Assembly: GCF_017948265.1 (NCBI RefSeq)
Contig: NZ_CP072852.1
Coordinates: 4,464,001 to 4,528,000 of the forward strand
From: Rhodoferax sp. PAMC 29310
Lineage (GTDB): Bacteria > Pseudomonadota > Gammaproteobacteria > Burkholderiales > Burkholderiaceae_C
Length of the DNA: 64,000 nucleotides
Direction: 5' to 3'
The translations under genes and the position numbers were made by a program. Below the pieces are notes generated by a model, which had not been told where the DNA came from, did not search any database, and saw only the letters and a program-made list of their open reading frames with translations. Of the stretch, positions 1 to 9,037 are shown piece by piece (position 1 is the stretch's first letter; each line of letters begins with the position of its first letter).

Positions 1-472
1 GGCAGCCCAGCCGCATACCCACCACCAGCACCACGGGCAGGCCCAGTTCCTGGGCAAAGTCGGCGGTGTCCCAGGTGTCATTGAGCGGTACACAGAACCC
101 GCCCACGCCTTCCACCACGGTGATTTCTGCGCGGGCCATCAGGGCGTGGGTGGCTGCCATCACATGCTCGCGCTCAATGGTTTTCCCCTCCAGCTGAGCG
201 GCTATGTGGGGGGCGCAAGCGGCCTCGAATTGGAAGGGGCCGACTTCAGCGTCGCTTAAATCTATGGAACTGGCGGCCTGCAGGGCCTGCACATCGTCGT
301 TCACCGCTTTTCCGTTGACCAGGGTGGTGCCGGCCGCCACCGGTTTGAGGCCGGCGCTGGCCCAGCCTTGCAGGGCGCACCAGTGCAGCAGCGCTGCGCT
401 GATGTGCGTTTTGCCGACGCCGGTGTCGGTGCCGGCGACAAAGCAGCTTTGAAGTGGTGGGTTCTGACTCAT
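1..472 (-). CDS. bioD: Dethiobiotin synthetase, 3' end cut by window edge
   Basis: Dethiobiotin synthetase closes the ureido ring of 7,8-diaminopelargonate with CO2 and ATP, the penultimate biotin step, in the cytoplasm. The visible 157 residues start MSQNPPLQSCFVAGTDTGVGKTH, in which the P-loop GTDTGVGKT is clear, and continue with a second block VVEGVGGFCVPL typical of BioD. The C-terminal part lies outside the window. The ATG at 472 overlaps the bioF stop in an ATGA arrangement, so the two genes are translationally coupled. Gene order bioA-bioF-bioD supports the call. No defect is visible in the part present. Confidence 0.93.
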   Translation of the reverse strand, partial: MSQNPPLQSCFVAGTDTGVGKTHISAALLHWCALQGWASAGLKPVAAGTTLVNGKAVNDDVQALQAASSIDLSDAEVGPFQFEAACAPHIAAQLEGKTIEREHVMAATHALMARAEITVVEGVGGFCVPLNDTWDTADFAQELGLPVVLVVGMRLGC

Positions 473-1698
473 GACGGAGTGTTTTCCAGGGTTTGCACAA
501 TGTCTGTCAGGGCGTTCATCAGTTGCGAAATGTCGGCCAAGGTGTGGGCTGCGCTCAGGGTGATACGCAGGCGGGCGGTGCCCAAAGGCACGGTGGGCGG
601 GCGAATGGCGGGCACGGTCAGGCCTCGCGCATCCAACTGGCTGGAGAGTGCCAGCGCCGTGGCGTTTTCGCCGACCACCAAGCCTTGAATGGCGGTGTGT
701 GAGTCTGTCAGCGTCCAGCCCAACGTGGGATGTTTTTCAATCAAAGCCTGCAGTTGCTGGCGCAGTTGCGTAATCAAGGTCTGCAGGTGCTGGCGGCGTT
801 GCTTGCCTTCATCGCCCCCAATGAGGGCCAAACTGGTGAGCAAGGCGTGGGCCATGGCGGGTGGGGCGGCCGTGGTGTAGATGTAGGCGCGGGCGGTTTG
901 GATCAGCCACTCAATGATGCTGGGGTGGGCGGCCACAAAGGCGCCGCTCAAGCCAGCGGCCTTGCCCAAGGTGCCCATGTAAATCAGACGCTCGCTGCAC
1001 AAGCCAAAGTGCGACAGGCTGCCGCGTCCCTGTTCGCCCAGCACGCCAAAGCCATGGGCGTCGTCCACGATCAACCAGGCGTCAAACTGCTCTGCCAGGG
1101 CCAACAGTTCATCCAGTTCGGCCAAGTCCCCGTCCATGCTGAAAACGGCATCGGTCACGATTAGTTTGATAGGCGTGGTGCATTCGACCAGTTGTCGGGC
1201 AAGGTCAGGCAAGTTGCGGTGGGCGTAGAGCTTGACGCTGGCCTTGGCCAGGCGGGCGCCGTCGATCAAGGAGGCGTGGTTGAGCTTGTCGCAAAAAAGG
1301 GTGGCGTTGGCGTAGCCCAAGCTGGTCAGCAGCGCCATGTTGGCCATGTAGCCGGTGCAAAAAGTGAGCGCTCGTGCCTCGGGGATGCAGGTTGACAGGT
1401 AGTCAGCTAGGGCGTCTTCCAGCAGCACATGGGCACGGGAATGGCCGTTGATCAGGTGCGAGGCGCCGCTGCCTGCGCCATAGAGTCGGGCGCCTTCGGC
1501 AACGGAGTCAATCAGTGCAGGGTGATTGGCCAGACCCAGATAGTCGTTGCTGCAAAAAGTGAGCTGATCGCGCGCGGGCTGTGCGCCGTGCGTCAGACGC
1601 TGGTGCGGCGCGCTGGCGGACTCGGCAATGCGCCGCTGGCGGGTGAGCGCCAGCGCGTCGCGTTCACGCAGTTGGTGGTTCAGGTGTGAGATGAGCAT
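469..1698 (-). CDS. bioF: 8-amino-7-oxononanoate synthase
   Basis: PLP enzyme of the alpha-oxoamine synthase family that condenses pimeloyl-ACP (or -CoA) with alanine to give KAPA in biotin synthesis. The 409-residue product has the normal length. Visible family blocks are FCSNDYLGLANHP near residue 50, GSGASHLINGHSRAH near 75, the PLP-contacting IVDDAHGFGVLGEQGRG near 210 and the lysine region YMGTLGKAAGLSGAF near 245. The start chosen lies inside the last 35 bases of bioA; a later start would remove little. It overlaps bioD by 4 bases. It reads as an ordinary, intact member of the bioAFD operon. Confidence 0.95.
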   Translation of the reverse strand: MLISHLNHQLRERDALALTRQRRIAESASAPHQRLTHGAQPARDQLTFCSNDYLGLANHPALIDSVAEGARLYGAGSGASHLINGHSRAHVLLEDALADYLSTCIPEARALTFCTGYMANMALLTSLGYANATLFCDKLNHASLIDGARLAKASVKLYAHRNLPDLARQLVECTTPIKLIVTDAVFSMDGDLAELDELLALAEQFDAWLIVDDAHGFGVLGEQGRGSLSHFGLCSERLIYMGTLGKAAGLSGAFVAAHPSIIEWLIQTARAYIYTTAAPPAMAHALLTSLALIGGDEGKQRRQHLQTLITQLRQQLQALIEKHPTLGWTLTDSHTAIQGLVVGENATALALSSQLDARGLTVPAIRPPTVPLGTARLRITLSAAHTLADISQLMNALTDIVQTLENTPS

Positions 1699-3061
1699 CG
1701 GTAGGGGTTTGGTTGAGTACGTCGTTCAGCGTGGCGGTGAGCGCACGGGCAAGCCAGGGGCTGAGTTCGTCGTCCAGCAGGTAGGGCGGCATGAGGTAGA
1801 CGGTGCGACCAATGGGTCGAATCAACAGTTCATGGGTGCGACCAGCGAGGTGAAAGCGCTCGGGAAAGCGTGCGCCCACCAGCTCTTCTCGGACATCAAA
1901 CGCCCAAATCATGCCGCGTTGACGCCAGTGCTCCAGCCGGGTGTCGGCACGCAGCGGGGCCATGGCGGCGTTCAGGGCCTGCGCTCGCTGTTGGTTTTTG
2001 GCGAGTACATCATCCTGATCAAAGCGGTCCAGTACCGCCAAAGCGGCGCGGCAGGCCAGGGCATTGCCGGTGTAGGAGTGCGAATGAAGGAAGCCGCGCG
2101 CCACATCGTCGTCCAGAAAGGCCTCATAAATGCTGTCGCGGCTGAGCACCAGCGAGAGCGGCAGGTAACCACCGCTGATGCCTTTGGACAGGCAAATCAA
2201 GTCCGGCCAGATTCGGAGTTCACCTGGCAACGAGGCCTGCTCGAAGGCAAAGAAGGTGCCAGTTCGGCCACAGCCCACGGCAATTTCGTCGGCAATCAGG
2301 GTGACTTCGAACCGGTCGCACAGGGCACGCACTTCCCGCAGGTACAGCGGGTCGTGCATGGCCATGCCAGTGGCGCCCTGCACCAGTGGTTCCAGAATGA
2401 GGGCGGCTATGTGCTGGTGGCGGGCTTCAAACAGCACTTTCAGCTCGGCTGCGGCGCGGCGGGCGACATCGGCTGCGGATTCACCGGGCAGGGCCTGGCG
2501 GGCGTCTGGCGACATGACCTGGTGCGACTTCAGTAGCAAGGGGTCGTAGGCGTCGCGGAACACGGCGACGTCGGTGACGGCCAGTGCCCCCAGTGTTTCG
2601 CCGTGGTAGCCACGACGCAGGCAGACAAACTCGCGCTTGTCGCCCTGGCCCCGGTTGCGCCAGTGGTGAAAACTCATCTTCAGCGCGATTTCTACCGCCG
2701 AGGCGCCGTCACTGGCAAAAAAGCAATGACCCAGTACCCCGTTGGTCAGCGCGGAGAGGCGCTCGGCCAGTTCTACCGCCGGTGCATGGGTGCAGCCCGC
2801 CAGCATGACGTGGGGAAGTACGTCCAGCTGCGCCTTGATGGCCGCGTTGATGCCCGCGTCGGCGTGGCCAAACAGGTTGACCCACCAGGAACTGCTGGTG
2901 TCAAAGTAACGCTGGCCGGCATCGTCGTACAACCAAGGGCCGCTTCCCCGCACGATGGCCAGAGGCGGCACGGTGGCGGCGCGCTGCATCTGGGTGCAGG
3001 GGTGCCAGACGCTTTTCAAGCTGCGCTGGGCCAGCGTGCCGGTGGGCGGGGGGTGAAGCAT
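1664..3061 (-). CDS. bioA: Adenosylmethionine-8-amino-7-oxononanoate aminotransferase
   Basis: PLP aminotransferase (class III) that uses S-adenosylmethionine as amino donor to turn KAPA into diaminopelargonate. The 465-residue product carries the BioA landmarks SVWHPCTQMQ near the N-terminus, SSWWVNLFGHA near residue 55, RRGYHGETLGALAV near 150, LIADEIAVGCGRTGTFFAFE near 255 and the PLP lysine block DLICLSKGISGGYLPLS near 290. Length is slightly above the usual 430 because of a short C-terminal tail, which overlaps the bioF start. It is the first gene of the bio operon; about 100 bases without a gene separate it from queE upstream. Confidence 0.95.
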   Translation of the reverse strand: MLHPPPTGTLAQRSLKSVWHPCTQMQRAATVPPLAIVRGSGPWLYDDAGQRYFDTSSSWWVNLFGHADAGINAAIKAQLDVLPHVMLAGCTHAPAVELAERLSALTNGVLGHCFFASDGASAVEIALKMSFHHWRNRGQGDKREFVCLRRGYHGETLGALAVTDVAVFRDAYDPLLLKSHQVMSPDARQALPGESAADVARRAAAELKVLFEARHQHIAALILEPLVQGATGMAMHDPLYLREVRALCDRFEVTLIADEIAVGCGRTGTFFAFEQASLPGELRIWPDLICLSKGISGGYLPLSLVLSRDSIYEAFLDDDVARGFLHSHSYTGNALACRAALAVLDRFDQDDVLAKNQQRAQALNAAMAPLRADTRLEHWRQRGMIWAFDVREELVGARFPERFHLAGRTHELLIRPIGRTVYLMPPYLLDDELSPWLARALTATLNDVLNQTPTDAHLTPEPPTA

Positions 3062-3163
3062 GGGGTCAGTCCTCGGGGTGGCGGTGCCGCCGGAATTGGG
3101 CGGGAGCGTGCGCCAACCGGTCAGGCCGTCAGGCGCTGCGTAGGCCCAGTCGGGCCTCCTTGG

Positions 3164-3802
3164 TCAGCGAATGCCGCTGACCTTATGGGTTTGCAGGCTT
3201 AAGCGCCAGGTGGGGTTTTGCATGCAGGTGTCGATGCAGGTCGCAATGTTGGCCGCTTGCACCGGGCCGTCCATGGGTTGCAGGAAACGATGCTCGAACT
3301 TGCCCGTGGTGGCCATGGTGTGCAAATCGAAACCGGCTTGTGGCCAGACCAGCTTGAGCTCTTGGCCCCGGGTTTGAATCCACTGCGACCCAGCCTTGGG
3401 GCTGACGCACAGCCAGTCGATGCCGGGCGGGGCCAGCAGGGTACCGTTGGTCTCTACCGCAATACGAAAACCGCGTGCATGGAGGGCGTCAATTAGCTCG
3501 GTGTCTACTTGCATCAGGGGCTCGCCGCCCGTGAGCACGGTCAGACGGTTGGCGTGGTCGCTGGTGGGCCACTGGGCTGCAATACGGTCGGCCAAAACGT
3601 CGGCTTGGGCAAACTTGCCGCCCAGCGTGCCGTCGGTGCCCACAAAGTCGGTGTCGCAAAACCGGCACACCGCGCTTTCGCGGTCGCTCTCTCGACCACT
3701 CCAGAGGTTGCAGCCGGCAAAGCGACAAAACACGGCCGGCATGCCGGCCTGGCCGCCTTCGCCCTGCAGGGTGTAGAAAATTTCTTTGACGCTGTAGGTC
3801 AT
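3164..3802 (-). CDS. queE: 7-carboxy-7-deazaguanine synthase
   Basis: Radical-SAM enzyme that rearranges 6-carboxytetrahydropterin to 7-carboxy-7-deazaguanine on the queuosine pathway. The 212-residue product begins MTYSVKEIFYTLQGEGGQAG, the QueE N-terminal signature. It has an expanded cysteine motif (CNLWSGRESDRESAVCRFC) in place of the canonical CX3CX2C, as seen in the QueE clade with a cluster-binding insertion, followed by DTDFVGTDG. TGGEPLMQ near residue 85 is the SAM-contact GGE motif. It lies 7 bases after nadB and may share its transcript. No preQ1 riboswitch is visible in this short gap. The family call is firm. Confidence 0.94.
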   Translation of the reverse strand: MTYSVKEIFYTLQGEGGQAGMPAVFCRFAGCNLWSGRESDRESAVCRFCDTDFVGTDGTLGGKFAQADVLADRIAAQWPTSDHANRLTVLTGGEPLMQVDTELIDALHARGFRIAVETNGTLLAPPGIDWLCVSPKAGSQWIQTRGQELKLVWPQAGFDLHTMATTGKFEHRFLQPMDGPVQAANIATCIDTCMQNPTWRLSLQTHKVSGIR

Positions 3803-3809
3803 GGCTTGC

Positions 3810-5474
3810 TCAGGTCTTGCTCAAGTTGAGGTGTTGCTGGGGCAGGTTGCTGGGAGTCAGCACCGTGGGGCTGACTTGTTCCAGCATGTCGGGGTAGTCC
3901 CGGCTGAAATGCAAGCCACGGCTTTCTTTGCGAGCCTGGGCACTGCGCACAATCAAATCGGCTACTTGCACCAGGTTGCGCAGTTCTAACAAGTCGCGGG
4001 TGACGTGAAAGCGGGCGTAGAACTCGTGAATCTCGCTTTGCAGCAGGGTGATGCGGTGGGCGGCCCGCTCTAGGCGCTTGTTGGTGCGTACGATGCCCAC
4101 ATAGTCCCACATGAAGCGGCGCAGCTCGTCCCAGTTGTGCGAAATCACCACAATCTCATCGGGGTCGCTGACGCGGCTTTCATCCCAGGCCGGCAGCTCG
4201 GGCAAGTGCCCAGCCGCTACCTCGTTGATGGCCTTGGCGGTGGCTTGGGCGAACACCATGCATTCCACCAAGGAGTTGCTGGCCAGACGGTTGGCGCCAT
4301 GCAAGCCACTGCAGGCGGTCTCGCCAATGGCATACAGGCCCTGCAAGTCAGTGCGGCCTGACAGGTCTGCCACCACGCCACCACAGGTGTAGTGGGCGGC
4401 AGGTACCACTGGAATCGGTTGCTTGGAGATGTCAATGCCCAACTCGAGGCAGCGTGCGTAGATGTTGGGAAAGTGCTCCATCAAAAAGCTCAGCGGCTGG
4501 TGCGAGATGTCCAGGTAGACACAGTCAAAACCGCCTTTTTTCATCTCGAAGTCAATGGCGCGGGCGACCACATCGCGCGGGGCGAGCTCAGCGCGGGCAT
4601 CGTGGCCCGGCATGAAGCGGGTACCGTCGGGCAGCAACAGGCGACCACCTTCGCCGCGCACAGCCTCGCTGATCAGAAAGGACTTGGCGTGCGGATGGTA
4701 GAGGCAGGTGGGGTGGAACTGGATGAACTCCATGTTCTGCGCCCGGCAGCCCGCCCGCCACGCCGCTGCAATGCCGTCGCCGGTGGCCGTGTCCGGGTTG
4801 GTGGTGTAGAGGTAAACCTTGCCCGCGCCGCCGGTGGCCAGAATGGTGTGCGGGGCTTGAAATGTGAGCACCTCGTCGGTGACTTCGTCCAGCGCGTACA
4901 GGCCCAGGCACTGATTGGCCGCGCTGTAGTCGGCGTCATTGATGGCCGCCAATTTGTCGGCGGTGATCAGGTCCACCAAGGTGTGGTTTTCAAACAGGGT
5001 GATGCTGGGGGTGTTGCGCACCCGCTCGATCAGCGTGCGTTGCACAGCCGCGCCTGTGGCGTCGGTCACATGCACGATGCGTCGGGCGCTGTGGCCGCCC
5101 TCACGGGTCAAATGCAGCTGGCCGGCCTCTTCGGAGAAGGGCACACCCATTGATTGCAGCCAGGCAATGGCCTGAGGCGCCTGCTCCACCACAAAGCGGG
5201 TGGCGTCCAGGTCGCACAGTCCAGCGCCGGCCACCAGGGTGTCGTCCACATGGGCCTCGAAACTGTCGTCTTTGCTCCAGACGGCGGCAATGCCACCCTG
5301 GGCCCAGCCGCTGGAGCCTTCATGCACCGCACGTTTGGTGATCACGGCCACGCGGTGTTTGGGAGCCAGTAGCAGGGCGGCGCTCAGCCCGGCCAAGCCG
5401 CTGCCGACGATCAGTACGTCAAATTGAAGGGGAGGCGGGGGAACAGCAGGCAAAGTTTCGTGGGAGGCGGTCAT
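3810..5474 (-). CDS. nadB: L-aspartate oxidase
   Basis: FAD enzyme that oxidises L-aspartate to iminoaspartate, the first step of de novo NAD synthesis; its partner NadA is not in the window. The product is 554 residues. The FAD dinucleotide fold reads DVLIVGSGLAGLSAALLL near residue 20. Family blocks SSGWAQGGIAAVW, REGGHSARRIVH, MEFIQFHPTCLY, EAVRGEGGRLL and HYTCGGVVADLSGRT follow in order. I chose the ATG at 5474 (MTASHETLP) because the longer open frame up to 5579 runs into scpA and adds unrelated residues. The gap to the scpA stop is 7 bases, so the genes are probably cotranscribed. Confidence 0.96.
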   Translation of the reverse strand: MTASHETLPAVPPPPLQFDVLIVGSGLAGLSAALLLAPKHRVAVITKRAVHEGSSGWAQGGIAAVWSKDDSFEAHVDDTLVAGAGLCDLDATRFVVEQAPQAIAWLQSMGVPFSEEAGQLHLTREGGHSARRIVHVTDATGAAVQRTLIERVRNTPSITLFENHTLVDLITADKLAAINDADYSAANQCLGLYALDEVTDEVLTFQAPHTILATGGAGKVYLYTTNPDTATGDGIAAAWRAGCRAQNMEFIQFHPTCLYHPHAKSFLISEAVRGEGGRLLLPDGTRFMPGHDARAELAPRDVVARAIDFEMKKGGFDCVYLDISHQPLSFLMEHFPNIYARCLELGIDISKQPIPVVPAAHYTCGGVVADLSGRTDLQGLYAIGETACSGLHGANRLASNSLVECMVFAQATAKAINEVAAGHLPELPAWDESRVSDPDEIVVISHNWDELRRFMWDYVGIVRTNKRLERAAHRITLLQSEIHEFYARFHVTRDLLELRNLVQVADLIVRSAQARKESRGLHFSRDYPDMLEQVSPTVLTPSNLPQQHLNLSKT

Positions 5475-5481
5475 GCAAACC

Positions 5482-6330
5482 TTAAGCAGGGGTGTAGGCC
5501 AGGCGGACGTATATGGGGGCAAATACCTCGGCCTGGGTGATTTCAAGCAGTGTTTCTTTGGCCAGTTCCAGCATCGCAATAAAAGTCACCACCAACACGG
5601 GCGTACCTTGGCTGGGGTCAAATAATTCTTCAAATTCAACAAAGCGCCGGCCTTGAAGCTTTTTCAGAATCATGGTCATGTGTTCGCGCACGGAGAGCTC
5701 TTCGCGGGTGATCTTGTGGTGGCTCACCAGTGTGGCCCTCCTCAAAATGTCGCGCCAGGCGTCCCGCAGGTCATCCACGTTTACGTCCGGAAAGCGGGGT
5801 TGCAGAGATTGTTCGACGATCACCTGTGGCGTGAGGAAGTCGCGGCCAAATTGAGGCAGGGCATTTAGTTTGGCCCCGGCCATTTTCATCTGCTCGTATT
5901 CCAGCAAACGGCGAACCAACTCGGCGCGCGGGTCTTCGGCTTCTTCGCCCTCAGCCACCTTCTTGGGCGGCAGCAGCATGCGCGACTTGATCTCGATCAG
6001 CATGGCCGCCATCAGCAGGTACTCGGCGGCCAGTTCCAGGTTGTGGTTGCGGATTTCTTCAACGTACACCAAGTACTGGCGGGTCATGCCCGCCATGGGG
6101 ATGTCCAGAATGTTGAAGTTCTGCTTGCGAATCAGGTAAAGCAAGAGGTCCAACGGGCCTTCAAAGGCCTCCAGAAAGACCTCCAGTGCGTCAGGCGGAA
6201 TGTACAAATCCTTGGGCATGGCAAACAGCGGCTCACCATAAAGACGCGCCACCGCCACGTTGTCCACCACCTCGGGCATGATGGAACTGCCAAGCGCAAG
6301 CGGATCGTTCAAGCTGGCGCTCTTACCCAT
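5482..6330 (-). CDS. scpA: Segregation and condensation protein A
   Basis: Kleisin subunit of the SMC-ScpA-ScpB chromosome condensation complex. The 282-residue product has the typical kleisin N-terminus, EAFEGPLDLLLYLIRKQ near residue 55, followed by NILDIPMAGMTRQYL and the helix rich in AAEYLLMAAMLIEIKSRMLLP that contacts SMC. A C-terminal winged-helix region follows around residues 215-280. scpB is not adjacent here. The start used (MGKSASLND) has no clear ribosome site; the methionine 17 residues later (MPEVVDN) is an alternative and would not affect any domain. Confidence 0.93.
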   Translation of the reverse strand: MGKSASLNDPLALGSSIMPEVVDNVAVARLYGEPLFAMPKDLYIPPDALEVFLEAFEGPLDLLLYLIRKQNFNILDIPMAGMTRQYLVYVEEIRNHNLELAAEYLLMAAMLIEIKSRMLLPPKKVAEGEEAEDPRAELVRRLLEYEQMKMAGAKLNALPQFGRDFLTPQVIVEQSLQPRFPDVNVDDLRDAWRDILRRATLVSHHKITREELSVREHMTMILKKLQGRRFVEFEELFDPSQGTPVLVVTFIAMLELAKETLLEITQAEVFAPIYVRLAYTPA

Positions 6331-6341
6331 GGTTGAATTTT

Positions 6342-6395
6342 GCTATTGAAAAAGGAGCTACTTGCGCAGGTTCGGCAAGGGCTGCAGGTCAATTT
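6342..6395 (+). repeat. Comamonad-type TAGCTGCTTGCGC repeat, diverged copy
   Basis: The stretch GCTATTGAAAAAGGAGCTAC followed by TTGCGCAGG and then GGGCTGCAGG matches the order of blocks in the other copies (GCTAT, AGCT, CTTGCGC, GGGC..AGG). It sits exactly between scpA and the DUF3460 gene. The match is by eye, with several differences from the better copies at 32914 and 39147. Confidence 0.55.
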
Positions 6396-6397
6396 GT

Positions 6398-6607
6398 TCA
6401 ATGATCTGAATTGGTTTGGTAAACGTAGGGCTGTTGTTCCACTTCCGCGTCCCGAAAACCCACCCAGGCGGTGCGGTCGATGTTTTTGTCCCATAGCAAA
6501 TCGCGCCCTTCGCGTTGCTTGGCCTCCAGCGCGGGGTCTTTGGTTTTGAGTTCGTCAATGAAAGACGTGACCTCGGAGCGGTATTTGGGGCGGTAAAAAA
6601 TATTCAT
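6398..6607 (-). CDS. DUF3460 family protein
   Basis: A 69-residue protein starting MNIFYRPKYRSEVTSFIDEL, the signature of DUF3460, a small family I know from betaproteobacteria. It is rich in charged residues, with a tryptophan-containing centre (GRDLLWDKNIDRTAW) and no signal peptide or membrane segment. Function is unknown. It lies 24 bases after the SulP transporter gene on the same strand and before scpA, so it may be part of that transcript. The length equals that of the family. The identity of the family is secure, the role is not. Confidence 0.88.
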   Translation of the reverse strand: MNIFYRPKYRSEVTSFIDELKTKDPALEAKQREGRDLLWDKNIDRTAWVGFRDAEVEQQPYVYQTNSDH

Positions 6608-6631
6608 GAACTAAAACCTCTTTGTCGCATT

Positions 6632-8248
6632 TTACGGGGCGCCAGACGGCCCGACTCGGGCAGGCAGCGCCGCCGCCATCGCCGTTGCCAGATCAGGGTA
6701 AAGATAGCCGTCTGCCACCACGGCCAAAAAGCCGCAGCGCTGGAGAATGTCCAATGGTTGGTGCGTCAGGCCGCATACAAAAAGCCGAACGTCATTCTTT
6801 CGACAGGCGCGGGCCAGATCATTCAGCGCATCAGCACCGGATGAGTCGATGTAGATCAAGTTTTTCAAATCCAGCACCAGCGACTTGCCCGTTAAATGGT
6901 CTTGCAAGTCTTCAATCAATTTCACCGCACCGAAGAACAAGGCGCCATACAGTCGGAAAGCGGCGACTTGGCCGGCATTCTGTGGATAGTCGGGGCATTC
7001 GGTGGCCGACACCTCGACACAGCGCGACAGGCTGGATATGCGGTAAATGAAGGTAATGCAGGCCGCCACCAGGCCCACTTCCACGGCCACGGTCAAATCA
7101 AACACCACAGTCAGGAAGAAAACCGCCAGCAAGGTCAGCCGGTAGGGCATGCGGTATTGGCGCAGGTGGACAAACTTGTGCCATTCGCCCATGTTCCAGG
7201 CCACAAACATCAAAATTGCTGCCATGGCCGCTAGCGGAATGTCTTGCGCCAACGGCGCAGCCACCAGCATGACCAGCAGCAGGGTGAGCGCGTGAACGAT
7301 GCCGGCAATGGGCGAGGTGGCACCGCTTTTCACGTTGGTCACTGTGCGGGCGATGGTGCCGGTGGCGGGCATGCCGCCAAAGAACGGCGTCACAAAGTTG
7401 GCAATGCCTTGCGCCATTAACTCCTGATTGGGGTTGTGCCGGTCATCGATCAGGTTGTCGGCCACGCGGGCGCAGAGCAGGGACTCGATGGCGCCCAAGA
7501 GCGCGAGAGTCAGGGCTGGAATCAGCAAAAACCGGGCACTTTCCCAAGAGAAATCGGGCCAGACCAGGGCAGGTAGCCCGCTGGGAATGCCGCCAAACCG
7601 GCTGCCAATGGTCTCCACTGGCAAGTCCATCCATGACACCACGAGAGTGGCGAGCACCAGCACCACCACAGAGCCGGGGAGTGTGGCCAGTTGCCCGGTC
7701 CAGGGCAGGGAGCGGCGCAGGCGGGACAGGCCAAACTGCCAGAACGCCAGCAGTGCCAGACAAGCCACTGCCAAACCCGCGGCATAGGGGTTGAGCGTGT
7801 GCAGGGCACCCTTTATTGCGTAAAACATGCCAAAAAAGCTGGCTGGCATGTTGACTACGCTCAAGCCGAGAAAGTCTTTCACCTGGGAGACAGCGATCAG
7901 CACCGCAATGCCGTTGGTGAAGCCAATGATCAGGTTGGCCAGGCCATAGCGCTCGACGATGCCGTACACGATGACGATGAAAGCGCCCGCCGGGCCGCCA
8001 ATCTGCACCCGGCTGCCGCCCAGCAAAGAGATGAGCAGGCCGGCAATGATGGCGGTGACGAGGCCAGCCTCCGGTTTTAGTCCGCTGGCGATGGCAAATG
8101 CCATGGCCAAAGGCAGGGCCACCACGCCCACCGTCACGCCAGCGCCCATATCTTTCAGCAGGCGGCCCCGGTTGTAGTCCTTTAGCGCGTCCAGCAGACG
8201 GGGGCGAAAGCCCGATGAAGCGCGGGGCGTCGCGGCAGGTGAGGTCAT
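6632..8248 (-). CDS. SulP family anion transporter with STAS domain
   Basis: Inner-membrane SLC26/SulP transporter of 538 residues. About a dozen hydrophobic segments run from residue 30 to 415, including the family block GAGVTVGVVALPLAMAFAIA and GLLISLLGGSRVQIGGPAGA near residue 90. A cytoplasmic STAS domain covers roughly 430-530, with LVLDLKNLIYIDSSGADAL as its core beta-alpha unit. SulP members carry sulfate, bicarbonate or dicarboxylates, and the sequence alone does not decide which. Neighbours (DUF1275 upstream, DUF3460 downstream) give no substrate hint, and no carbonic anhydrase gene is next to it. Confidence 0.92.
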   Translation of the reverse strand: MTSPAATPRASSGFRPRLLDALKDYNRGRLLKDMGAGVTVGVVALPLAMAFAIASGLKPEAGLVTAIIAGLLISLLGGSRVQIGGPAGAFIVIVYGIVERYGLANLIIGFTNGIAVLIAVSQVKDFLGLSVVNMPASFFGMFYAIKGALHTLNPYAAGLAVACLALLAFWQFGLSRLRRSLPWTGQLATLPGSVVVLVLATLVVSWMDLPVETIGSRFGGIPSGLPALVWPDFSWESARFLLIPALTLALLGAIESLLCARVADNLIDDRHNPNQELMAQGIANFVTPFFGGMPATGTIARTVTNVKSGATSPIAGIVHALTLLLVMLVAAPLAQDIPLAAMAAILMFVAWNMGEWHKFVHLRQYRMPYRLTLLAVFFLTVVFDLTVAVEVGLVAACITFIYRISSLSRCVEVSATECPDYPQNAGQVAAFRLYGALFFGAVKLIEDLQDHLTGKSLVLDLKNLIYIDSSGADALNDLARACRKNDVRLFVCGLTHQPLDILQRCGFLAVVADGYLYPDLATAMAAALPARVGPSGAP

Positions 8249-8263
8249 GGCGTGGGCCGGTGG

Positions 8264-9025
8264 TCAGTCGTCATGGTCGGACCGTGTGGGGTCCATCCAA
8301 TGCCGGGCGTCGTTGAGCACGGGGCGCCATACCAGCAGAAGCAGGAACATTGCCAGTGGTACGGTGCTGATAAACCCAATGTGTTTGAACCCCAGTGCCC
8401 CGGACAGACCGCCGAGGAAAAAGCTGCCAATCAGGCTGGCGTGAAGTCGAATCTTCTTTCGGTTGCCTTTCACGAGACTGTCACGGGTCAGGCGGTTGAT
8501 ATAAAACAGCTTGCCCAACTCAATGCCCAGGTCAGTCAGCAGCCCGGTGATGTGGGTGGTGCGAATTTCGGCATTTGATATTTTTGTGGTGACCGCGTTT
8601 TGCAGCCCCATGATGAAGCACAGCACCAAAACCGTCAGCGGCACAAAGAGGCCTGCGAAAAAATCGATGCCGGTGCCGAACAGGCCAAACACTACCAATA
8701 AAGCGGCCTCCAGCAGCAGGGGCTGGCCATAGGCGCTTTGCAACTGGCGCCGCAGGCCCCAGTTCACCATCCAGGCCGTGGTCATGGCACCAAACAGAAA
8801 GGCCATTAACGAGGCCAGTCCAACCCCGGCCAAAGCAAGTTGGCCAAGAACTACCGAGTCGGCCACTGACGACAGTACGCCTGTCATGTGGGAGGTGTAC
8901 TGACCCACCGCCAGAAAGCCGCCCGCGTTGGTGGCCCCAGCGACAAAGCTGAGCGTGACCCCCAAGCGAACATTGTTCTGGGGAGTCCGCTGGACTGCCG
9001 TCCAGCCGCGCAGCTGAGGGATCAT
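8264..9025 (-). CDS. DUF1275 (YoaK-type) membrane protein
   Basis: Polytopic membrane protein of 253 residues with six or so hydrophobic segments. The family block LSFVAGATNAGGFLAVGQYTSHMTGVLSS near residues 25-53 identifies DUF1275/YoaK, whose transport or other role is unsettled. Near residues 150-175 it has GLQNAVTTKISNAEIRTTHITG, the other conserved DUF1275 stretch. It sits 15 bases after the SulP gene start and 12 bases after the metG stop, so metG, this gene and sulP may be read as one run. Nothing in it looks broken. Confidence 0.88.
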   Translation of the reverse strand: MIPQLRGWTAVQRTPQNNVRLGVTLSFVAGATNAGGFLAVGQYTSHMTGVLSSVADSVVLGQLALAGVGLASLMAFLFGAMTTAWMVNWGLRRQLQSAYGQPLLLEAALLVVFGLFGTGIDFFAGLFVPLTVLVLCFIMGLQNAVTTKISNAEIRTTHITGLLTDLGIELGKLFYINRLTRDSLVKGNRKKIRLHASLIGSFFLGGLSGALGFKHIGFISTVPLAMFLLLLVWRPVLNDARHWMDPTRSDHDD

Positions 9026-9037
9026 GCGGTGGCTGGC

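Noticed and set aside
5475..5579. Upstream extension of nadB
   Set aside because: The added residues come from the scpA gene in another frame and do not resemble NadB; the ATG at 5474 starts at the family N-terminus.
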